Assembly: GCF_015776785.2 (NCBI RefSeq)
Contig: NZ_LFMD02000002.1
Span: forward strand, 1,962,691-2,026,690
DNA length: 64,000 nucleotides
Source of the DNA: Kitasatospora sp. SUK 42
GTDB taxonomy: Bacteria; Actinomycetota; Actinomycetes; Streptomycetales; Streptomycetaceae
Reading direction: 5' to 3'
In this document: piece after piece, positions 57,992 to 64,000 of the stretch
Layout of the letters: each line of letters starts with the position of its first letter
How positions within the stretch are numbered: position 1 is the first letter of the stretch
Made by a program: the position numbers and the translations under genes
The notes under the pieces: generated by a model
Database searches by the model: none
What the model saw: only the letters and a program-made list of their open reading frames with translations
Told to the model about the DNA's origin: nothing

Positions 57992-58765
57992 ATGACCAGT
58001 GAGGGCCACTCGGTCGGCGCCGTGGCGAAGATCGCCAGGGTGACCGTCCGCACCCTGCACCACTACGACGAGATCGGCCTGCTGTCCCCGGCCGGCCGTA
58101 CCCGGGCCGGGTACCGCCGGTACGTGGACGCCGACCTCGACCGGCTGCAGCAGATCCTGTTCTACCGCGAGCTCGGATTCCCCCTGGAGGAGATCGCGGC
58201 GATCCTGGACGACGACTCGGTCAGCCCGAGCGAGCACCTCCGGCGGCAGCACCGACTGCTGACCGACCGGATCAGGCACCTCCAGGAACTCGCCACAGCC
58301 GTCGAACACGCCATGGAGGCACGCAGGATGGGCATTCAGCTGACCCCGGAAGAGAAGTTCGAGATCTTCGGCGAGGGCTACCGCGAGGAGTGGGAGCAGG
58401 AGGCCGAGCAGCGCTGGGGCGACACCGAGGCCTGGGCGGAGTCCCAGCGCCGCACCGGCGGCTACGGCAAGGCCGACTGGCAGCGCATCCAGGCCGAGAT
58501 GACCGAGCTCAACACCCGCCTGGCCGCGGCGCTCACCGCCGGCGAGCCCGCCGGAGGCACCGCCGCGATGGACCTCGCCGAGGCGCACCGGCAGCACATC
58601 TGCCAGAACTTCTACGACTGCACCTTCACCATCCACCGCGGCCTGGCCGGGCTGTACGTCTCGGACCGGCGCTGGACCACCACCTACGAGGAGATCGCCC
58701 CGGGCCTGGCGCAGTGGCTGCACGACGCCATCCTCGCCAACGCCGACCGGCACGAGGCGAAGTAG
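57992..58765 (+). CDS. tipA: TipA-like MerR-family regulator
   Basis: A 257-residue regulator. The MerR winged HTH (VGAVAKIARVTVRTLHHYDE, then YRRYVDADLDRLQQILFYRE) covers residues 1-75, a coiled coil follows, and the TipAS domain (about 120-257) binds thiopeptide antibiotics. The C-terminal region contains a close cysteine pair (ICQNFYDC) like that used for covalent thiostrepton capture. ATG 57992 has GGGAGG. The upstream 19-nt-spaced promoter points to autoactivation on antibiotic binding. It converges with the GlxA-type gene, 7 bp apart. Confidence 0.9.
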   Translation: MTSEGHSVGAVAKIARVTVRTLHHYDEIGLLSPAGRTRAGYRRYVDADLDRLQQILFYRELGFPLEEIAAILDDDSVSPSEHLRRQHRLLTDRIRHLQELATAVEHAMEARRMGIQLTPEEKFEIFGEGYREEWEQEAEQRWGDTEAWAESQRRTGGYGKADWQRIQAEMTELNTRLAAALTAGEPAGGTAAMDLAEAHRQHICQNFYDCTFTIHRGLAGLYVSDRRWTTTYEEIAPGLAQWLHDAILANADRHEAK

Positions 58766-58772
58766 CCGCCGG

Positions 58773-59873
58773 TCACGCCACCCCGCGCCCGAAGGAGCGC
58801 CGGTAGGCGGTCGGGGAGGTGCGCATCACCCTGCCGAAGTGGTGGCGGAAGGTCGCTGAGCTCTCGAAGCCGACCGCCACGGCGATCTCCTCGACCGACC
58901 CCTCCGGGGACTCCAGCAGCGGCAGGCTGGCCGCGATGCGCTGGGTGACGACCCAGCGCATCGGGCTGGTGCCGTTGCGGGCCGTGAAGTGCCGCAGGTA
59001 CGACCGGTCCGACATCCGGGCGGCGCGGGCCAGCACCGTGACGGTCAGCGGTGCGGAGAGGTGGTCCAGCGCCCACCGCATGCTGAGGGCGATCCTGTCG
59101 TCCTCCTCCGCGACCGGGCGCACCGCCGCCTCGATGAACTGCGCCTGCCCGCCGTCCCGGTGCGGTGCCACCACGAAGCGGCGGGCCACGCTGTTGGCCA
59201 CCCTGGCGCCGTGGTCCCGGCGGACCAGGTGCAGGCACAGGTCGATCCCGGCCGCGCTGCCCGCGCTGGTGAGCACGTCGCCGTTGTCGACGTACAGCAC
59301 GTCCGGGTTGACCCGCACCGCCGGGTGGCGCCGCTGGAGCAGTTCGGCGTAGCGCCAGTGGGTGGTCGCCTCCCTGCCGTCCAGCAGTCCGGCGGCGGCC
59401 AGCGCGAAGGCGCCCGAGCAGATCGACACGATCCGGGCGCCGCGCTCGTGCGCCGTCCGCAGCGCCTCGACCAGCCCGGGGGAGACTTCGCCGCTGAAGG
59501 CGTTGCGCACCCCGGGGACGACCACGGTGTCGGCCGCCGCCAGGTCGTCCAGTCCGTGCCGGGCGGTCAGCGCGAAGCCGCCCACCGCGTCCAGCTCCGT
59601 GCCGGGCCGGTCGGCGCACACCTTCAGCCCGTACCAGGGGGTGGCCAGCAGTCCGCCGAGCTCGGGCCGGGCCAGTCCGAACACCTCGACCACCACCCCG
59701 AGTTCGAACGGCGCCATGCCCTCGAAGGCGTACACCGCGACATCGTGCACGGGCTCCGGGCGCCGCCCGATGACGACGGCCACCGGCCGTGATCCCGGTC
59801 CGGCGGCGTCGGCACCGGCACCGACCGGGCTGCCCTCGACGTCCTGCCCGGCCATCACGGACTGCTCGGCCAT
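58773..59873 (-). CDS. GlxA-family AraC-type regulator
   Basis: A 366-residue regulator with a DJ-1/PfpI-like N-terminal domain (VAVYAFEGMAPFELGVVVEV; nucleophile-elbow cysteine in IVSICSGAFALAAAGLLDGR) and a C-terminal AraC HTH pair (VTVLARAARMSDRSYLRHFT, then IAVAVGFESSATFRHHFGRV). Members sense small molecules and often are activated by stress. A 30-residue Ala/Gly-rich N-terminal extension precedes the domain. ATG 59873 follows GGGGG. Confidence 0.9.
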   Translation of the reverse strand: MAEQSVMAGQDVEGSPVGAGADAAGPGSRPVAVVIGRRPEPVHDVAVYAFEGMAPFELGVVVEVFGLARPELGGLLATPWYGLKVCADRPGTELDAVGGFALTARHGLDDLAAADTVVVPGVRNAFSGEVSPGLVEALRTAHERGARIVSICSGAFALAAAGLLDGREATTHWRYAELLQRRHPAVRVNPDVLYVDNGDVLTSAGSAAGIDLCLHLVRRDHGARVANSVARRFVVAPHRDGGQAQFIEAAVRPVAEEDDRIALSMRWALDHLSAPLTVTVLARAARMSDRSYLRHFTARNGTSPMRWVVTQRIAASLPLLESPEGSVEEIAVAVGFESSATFRHHFGRVMRTSPTAYRRSFGRGVA

Positions 59874-59953
59874 GCGAACCCCCTGCTCACGGGTGGCGGA
59901 ATCCCGGTGAGTGTAGCCGTCCCGGCCAGTTCGGAACTTCCTTCGAATCCCCC

Positions 59954-59980
59954 TGCAACCTCTACCCCCGCCACACGTCC
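59954..59980 (+). promoter_or_regulatory. ECF-type promoter of the sigma operon
   Basis: TGCAACC at 59954-59960 and CGTCC at 59976-59980 are 15 nt apart. An almost identical element precedes the lipoprotein gene (62322-62347), with the same spacing. It is probably recognised by the sigma factor encoded just downstream. Confidence 0.75.
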
Positions 59981-60107
59981 ATCAGTACGGGGGCGGAGGA
60001 AACCGGGCCGAGGGCGGCTGGGAGCATCTCCCCGATCACGATCTTGATCAGGTGACCTGACGGTCCGGCGAACACCGACACCGTCCTGGGGGAAAGCAGA
60101 ACCGCAC

Positions 60108-60785
60108 ATGTCCATGGCCATCGGGCCGATCGTCGCGCCGAGGTGGGGGCGCGGCTTCTCCGTGCGTGGAGTGGTCGTCGCGCTGTTCGGCGCGCAGGAG
60201 GCCGGCGAGCCGGCCTCCGAGCTCACCACCGACCAGCAGGCGGCGCAGCGCCGCTCCGGCTTCCGGCTGCTGCGGGGCGGCCGCAAGCCGGCGGAGGACC
60301 GGCCCACCCTGACCGACCTGTACCACGCCCACCGGCTGGGCCTGGTGCGGATGGCCGTGCTCCTGGTCGACCACCAGGACCTGGCCGAGGACGTCGTGCA
60401 GGAGGCCTTCACCCAGCTCTACCAGCGCCACGGAGAGGAGCTGGACGACCTCGACAACGCGCTCGGCTACCTGCGGACCTCGGTGGTCAACGGCGCCCGC
60501 TCGATGCTGCGCCGCCGCAAGACCGCCCGCGAGTACGTGCCGCCGCACGAGGCCGACGCACCGTCCGCCGAGGACCACGCCGTGCTCAACGACGAGCACC
60601 GGCGGGTGCTGGTCGCGATGCAGGAGTTGACCACCCGCCAGCGTGAGGTGCTGGTGCTGCGCTACTGGTCCGACCTGTCGGAGGCGCAGATAGCCGAGAC
60701 CCTGGGACTGTCCCGGGGTGCCGTGAAGTCCACCGCAAGCCGGGCCCTGGACGCCTTGGAAAAGCACCTGGAGAAGGTTCGATGA
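60108..60785 (+). CDS. ECF sigma factor (SigE-family type)
   Basis: A 225-residue group-4 sigma factor. Residues 1-65 are a long nonconserved head. Sigma region 2 follows (LGLVRMAVLLVDHQDLAEDV, then VQEAFTQLYQRHGEELDDLD), and region 4 (VLVAMQELTTRQREVLVLRY, then ALGLSRGAVKSTASRALD-like helix). The ATG at 60108 is likely, but one of two close starts (60108 or 60114, MAIGP) may be used. Its stop overlaps the next gene by 4 bases (ATGA), so the membrane partner is coupled, probably as an anti-sigma-like regulator. Confidence 0.9.
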   Translation: MSMAIGPIVAPRWGRGFSVRGVVVALFGAQEAGEPASELTTDQQAAQRRSGFRLLRGGRKPAEDRPTLTDLYHAHRLGLVRMAVLLVDHQDLAEDVVQEAFTQLYQRHGEELDDLDNALGYLRTSVVNGARSMLRRRKTAREYVPPHEADAPSAEDHAVLNDEHRRVLVAMQELTTRQREVLVLRYWSDLSEAQIAETLGLSRGAVKSTASRALDALEKHLEKVR

Positions 60786-62218
60786 CCGACAAGGACCCCC
60801 GCGGGAAGAGCGGAGACGGTGACGGGCCGGCCGAGACAGCGACGGAACGGCTGCTGCGCGAAGCGATGACCGCCCGCACCTCCCTGATCACCGCCCACGA
60901 CCTGCGCCCGGCCGCGCCCCCGAAGAGCCGGATCCGCCGACTGCGCCCGGTGTACGCCGTCACCGTGCCGCTGCTCGGCCTGGCCGCCGCCGCCGCGATC
61001 GGCGTGGTCACCCTGCACGGCTCCCCGGTGGCCAACCACGAGGTCCCGCCCCCGGCAGCCACCGTGTCGATCTCGCCCAGCCCGACGCCCGAGCCGGCCG
61101 TCACCCCGACCGCGTCGGCCACCCCCACCGACACCGGCTCCGCCACCCCGACGAACGAGCCCGAGACCGACGTCCCCCTCGCCGACAGCACTCCGTCCTC
61201 CAGCGCGTCGGCCACCGCCAACGTGCCGACCGGCCCGTCGACGTCGTACACGTTCCGCGGCGTGAAGCTGAAGATCCCGGCAGGCTGGCGGGCCGTTACC
61301 GTCCCGAACACCTCCCACCTCTGCATCCTGAGCCCGGATGCGCCTCAGGACGCCGACGCTCAGATCTGCGAGCCGTACGGGGTGGACCTCGCGGTCTACG
61401 ACGCGGAGCCGACGCTCTGGCCGTCGGTCAGCTTCCTCGACGACAACGCCGGCTGGAGCAGCCAGCCCTACTGCCCGGTCTGGGGAAACCCCCACAATGC
61501 CGCCGCGGGCGAGGTTGCCTCCGTCGGTCCGACGAAGAGCACCCCCACCGTCTCCGGCCGCCCCGCGCGCAAGTCGCAGTGGCAGGTGACCTGTGGCAAG
61601 TCACCCTTCACGGCACAGATGTGGGCGCTGCCCAAGGACTATGTGTTCGTCTCGGCAGCCGGCCTCAAGGCCGACTACCAGGCCGGCCTGCAGTCGATCG
61701 TCAACAGCCTGGACGTCAGCGGCCACAAGGTGGCGGGGGCGACGCCGTCGGGGACTCCGGCGAGCGACAGCGACATCGCCGTCACGGTGAACGGGCTCGG
61801 CGCCGGGCAGCCGGTGTCCACGAACGGCACGCCGGTGACGTTCACGGTGACGTACCGCAACACCGGCCGGACCGACTACCCGGCGGTCCAGCCGTCGGTC
61901 TTCACCGAAGACTACCCGGGAACACCGGACGGCCTGATCCCGATGAACGCCGGCAAGCTGGAACGTCAGGACAACGGCAGCTGGGTCCAGGCGATCCTGT
62001 CGCCGGGCGGTGGCATGGACTACGCGATGAGCGGCAAGGAGGCCGCCTTCCCCCTGGCGCAGGGCGCGAGCCGGACGGTCACGTACCGGATGACCCTCAC
62101 CCCCGCCGACGGACCCGGGTCGATGCCGCTGCGGGCGAAGGCGACGCTGCCGTACGACGGCACCAGCCCGTTGACCCAGCTCGGTGGGACGACCGTCCAG
62201 GTGACGGTCGTGAAGTAG
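60782..62218 (+). CDS. Single-pass membrane protein, possible anti-sigma partner
   Basis: A 478-residue type II membrane protein. The cytosolic head (1-57) is short and charged, the membrane helix is 58-78, and a Thr/Pro/Ser linker runs to about 150. Two extracellular regions follow: first a domain with SYTFRGVKLKIPAGWRAVTV and cysteine pairs, then a beta-rich domain with GGGMDYAMSGKEAAFPLAQG also present in the lipoprotein encoded downstream. It overlaps the sigma gene. A clear zinc-binding anti-sigma motif is not seen, so the role as anti-sigma is inferred from gene order. Confidence 0.7.
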   Translation: MTDKDPRGKSGDGDGPAETATERLLREAMTARTSLITAHDLRPAAPPKSRIRRLRPVYAVTVPLLGLAAAAAIGVVTLHGSPVANHEVPPPAATVSISPSPTPEPAVTPTASATPTDTGSATPTNEPETDVPLADSTPSSSASATANVPTGPSTSYTFRGVKLKIPAGWRAVTVPNTSHLCILSPDAPQDADAQICEPYGVDLAVYDAEPTLWPSVSFLDDNAGWSSQPYCPVWGNPHNAAAGEVASVGPTKSTPTVSGRPARKSQWQVTCGKSPFTAQMWALPKDYVFVSAAGLKADYQAGLQSIVNSLDVSGHKVAGATPSGTPASDSDIAVTVNGLGAGQPVSTNGTPVTFTVTYRNTGRTDYPAVQPSVFTEDYPGTPDGLIPMNAGKLERQDNGSWVQAILSPGGGMDYAMSGKEAAFPLAQGASRTVTYRMTLTPADGPGSMPLRAKATLPYDGTSPLTQLGGTTVQVTVVK

Positions 62219-62238
62219 CCGGCCACCGGCCGTCGCAG

Positions 62239-62276
62239 AGGCGCCGTGAACAGGGATCTCCCTGGTCACGGCGCCT
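62239..62276 (+). terminator. Terminator after the sigma operon
   Basis: AGGCGCCGTGA at 62239-62249 pairs with 62266-62276, with an inner CAGGG/CCCTG stem, and TTT follows. Confidence 0.88.
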
Positions 62277-62321
62277 TTCGGCGTTCCGGGGCGAGGTCGC
62301 GGAAAAACTTTCGGATCCACC

Positions 62322-62347
62322 TGCAACCCCCCGCCGGGATGGACGTC
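62322..62347 (+). promoter_or_regulatory. ECF-type promoter of the lipoprotein gene
   Basis: TGCAACC (62322-62328) and CGTC (62344-62347) are 15 nt apart, followed by TATCAG; the copy before the sigma gene has CATCAG. The bases before the -35 (ATCCACC versus ATCCCCC) are also alike. This predicts co-regulation by the ECF sigma factor. Confidence 0.75.
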
Positions 62348-62474
62348 TATCAGGGTGAGAGGCGGGGAGAGCGAGCCGGCGGGGCCGGGGCTCGGGCCGC
62401 TGGCTCCTCGGGGCGCGACAGGGCGCCCGTTCATTCGATCACCACCATCACCATGTTCCTTGGGGGACTGTCAC

Positions 62475-63710
62475 ATGAGCGCGTCCGTTATCGCCCGTAT
62501 TGCGAAGATCGTCCCGCTGGCCATCGTCGCCGCCGTCGGTGTCACGGCCTGCGGTCCGACCGACGGCGGGTCGTCCGTCGCCGCCTCCGCTCCCGTCTCC
62601 GTCCCCGCGACGACCTCCGTGGCCACGCCTGGTGCGGGCGCCGTCCCGGCCATCGCCGCCCCGGCCGAGCCGACTGCCGCCGCCGCGACCCCGGCCGCCG
62701 CGACCCCGGCCACCGGGACCCCTGCCGCCGAGGCCGCCACGACCGAGGCCGTCGCGCCCCAGGCAAAGACCACCCCGAAGGCCCCCGCCAAGCTCGCTCC
62801 TGCCAAGCCCGCCCCCGCCAAGCCTGCCACCAAGGCGGACGCGAAGCCCGTCACCGAGGGCGGCGGCATCGCGATCACCTTCGACGGCCTCAACGAGGGC
62901 CGGCAGATCCAGGTGGGCGACCAGGTCTCCTTCTCGGTGACCTGGAAGAACAACGACGCCACCGGTACCCGCAGCGTGGCCCCGGTGGTGGCGACCCAGC
63001 AGTACGAGGGCGCGCCCTGCCAGCAGGCCCTCGCGATGGCGCAGGGCACGCTGGAGCGCAAGGACGCCTCGGGCTGGAAGGCCATGCCCTCGCTGAGCCA
63101 GGGCGGCGGGATGGACTACGCGGGCACGGGCGACGACGCGGCCTTCACCCTGGCCGCGGGCGAGAGCCGGACCGTCGAGTACCGGATGCTCCTCGACGCG
63201 GGCAACCAGCCGGGCCGCCTGGCGGTCGAGGCGGACGCGGTGCTGCCGGCCTCCCTCAAGGTCATGACGAAGAGCGTGGTGACCACGTCGGTCGTCGACC
63301 AGCACCGCCCGGTGGTGAACTCGGTGTCCGACCCCACCGCGCTGGTCGTCGGCAAGGCCCCGACCGAGTTCTCCTTCAAGGTCTCGTCGCCGGACGGGCC
63401 GGCCCTGCTGCGCCCGGTGGTGCGGCTGTCCCTGCCCTCCGGCGCGGGCCTGACCGGCTCGGACGTCACGATGGAGGCGAAGGTCGGCAACGAGTGGAAG
63501 TCCTTCGAGGTGACCGCCGACTGCAACGGGCGTCTCGGGGTGGCGCCGGCCCAGCTGGTCGGCGTCATGCAGGGCGACCCGGTCGAGTACACGTTCCGGG
63601 TCGGCCTGAAGCGGACCGGCGGCGCCGGTCCGGTGGAGATCCAGGTCGGCGGCGACTCGGACGGCCACTCCGGCGCGACCGTCGCGCTCCGGCCCACCGT
63701 CCAGCGCTGA
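62475..63710 (+). CDS. Lipoprotein paralogous to the sigma partner's extracellular domain
   Basis: A 411-residue lipoprotein. Signal peptide and lipobox VGVTACG (lipidated Cys at about residue 27) are followed by an Ala/Pro/Thr and Lys/Pro-rich linker (30-125), then a beta-rich domain with ITFDGLNEGRQIQVGDQVSF and GGGMDYAGTGDDAAFTLAAG, similar to the C-terminal domain of the membrane protein at 60782, and a second related domain. ATG 62475 has GGGGG upstream. It likely acts in the cell envelope under the ECF sigma factor. Confidence 0.8.
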   Translation: MSASVIARIAKIVPLAIVAAVGVTACGPTDGGSSVAASAPVSVPATTSVATPGAGAVPAIAAPAEPTAAAATPAAATPATGTPAAEAATTEAVAPQAKTTPKAPAKLAPAKPAPAKPATKADAKPVTEGGGIAITFDGLNEGRQIQVGDQVSFSVTWKNNDATGTRSVAPVVATQQYEGAPCQQALAMAQGTLERKDASGWKAMPSLSQGGGMDYAGTGDDAAFTLAAGESRTVEYRMLLDAGNQPGRLAVEADAVLPASLKVMTKSVVTTSVVDQHRPVVNSVSDPTALVVGKAPTEFSFKVSSPDGPALLRPVVRLSLPSGAGLTGSDVTMEAKVGNEWKSFEVTADCNGRLGVAPAQLVGVMQGDPVEYTFRVGLKRTGGAGPVEIQVGGDSDGHSGATVALRPTVQR

Positions 63711-63751
63711 CCCCCGGACGCACGAGGGCCCGGCCTCCCACTGCTCGCTTG

Positions 63752-64000
63752 GGTTCTAGGAGTCGTTGCAACACCCCAGTTCAGGGGATGCTTTGGACTT
63801 CGAGATCCGCGAGGACCGGACGGCTCAGGGGCCTGTGAAGCTGAGCCGGGAGCGGGAGGCATACTCCCGGCTCATGCAGCAGGGCTACACCAACACCGAA
63901 GCCTGCCGGATCGTCGGAATCAACGACCGGACCGGTAGGCGCTGGCTCTATGGGCGAAATGAGTCCAGCAGGAACAAGGCGGCGCCACCGCTCACCGCGG
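63752..64000 (+). mobile_element. Left end of an IS30-family insertion sequence
   Basis: The sequence character changes after 63751. A short terminal-repeat-like stretch GGAGTCGTTGCAACACC (63759-63775) precedes a transposase reading frame that runs off the window. The exact boundary and inverted repeat cannot be proved without the right end. Confidence 0.55.
63794..64000 (+). CDS. IS30-family transposase, N-terminal fragment
   Basis: An open frame of 69 codons to the window edge. The N-terminal HTH typical of IS30 transposases is present: KLSREREAYSRLMQQGYTNT, then EACRIVGINDRTGRRWLYG. The start may be TTG 63794 or a later GTG (63836-63838). The rest, with the DDE catalytic domain, lies beyond the window. 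Confidence 0.8.

Overview
The window is high-GC actinobacterial DNA, almost certainly the core chromosome of a streptomycete (Streptomyces or Kitasatospora). It carries an Lsr2-type nucleoid protein beside purSQL, a dnaK-grpE-dnaJ-hspR operon and clpB both preceded by HspR (HAIR) operators, a perfect Streptomyces-type parS site, a LAxTG sortase substrate, and many TANNNT -10 boxes placed 6-8 nt before start codons (leaderless genes). The parS site and the housekeeping content suggest an origin-proximal position.

Layout. 0-18 kb: lsrL (partial), purS-purQ-purL, a mycothiol-dependent-isomerase-like protein, a lipoprotein, a DUF3152 protease-like protein, a TetR/quinone-reductase divergent pair, DUF3151, fba, a DedA protein, parS inside a terminator loop, pyrE, a CoxG-like membrane protein, a GC-rich intergenic repeat array, a membrane spermidine synthase, DUF2617, an aminotransferase, YbjN and a small XRE regulator. 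18-24 kb: clpB, a LysR regulator and a TDT transporter. 24-29.4 kb: an accessory-looking module of four paralogous regulators (winged-helix-like N-terminus, sensor-like middle, LuxR-type C-terminal HTH), a nucleoside 2-deoxyribosyltransferase-like protein and a 55-residue secreted-peptide gene. This is the best candidate for an undescribed signalling system. 29.5-34 kb: hspR, dnaJ, grpE, dnaK. 34-41.2 kb: a membrane Fe-S oxidoreductase, a nucleotidyltransferase, a Yip1 protein, an AlaX-like protein, dcd, a zinc ribbon and tRNA-Gly(CCC).

41.3-45.6 kb: directly after tRNA-Gly lies a 1201-residue NACHT/STAND-type ATPase with HEAT repeats and a C-terminal nucleoside-phosphorylase domain, divergent from a four-helix membrane protein. 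It looks like a defence or conflict system. 45.7-49.4 kb: an MFS exporter, a macrolide-type glycosyltransferase and an unknown protein, with several palindromic operators. 50-53 kb: a SenS-SenR-like two-component system divergent from a secreted HbpS-like haem-binding protein. 53-60 kb: YunG-like, dehydrogenase and flavodoxin-like genes, a LAxTG wall protein, a membrane glycosyltransferase-like protein, a TipA-like MerR regulator and a GlxA-type AraC regulator. 60-63.7 kb: an ECF sigma factor, a membrane-anchored partner and a paralogous lipoprotein, with the same promoter (TGCAACC-N15-CGTC) before the operon and before the lipoprotein gene. The window ends inside an IS30-type transposase.

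How genes work together. HspR most likely represses both its own dnaK operon and clpB through HAIR sites that overlap the promoters. PurS, PurQ and PurL form one FGAM synthetase complex from overlapping genes. HbpS probably signals to the divergent SenS/SenR pair. The ECF sigma factor probably drives itself, its membrane partner and the related lipoprotein.
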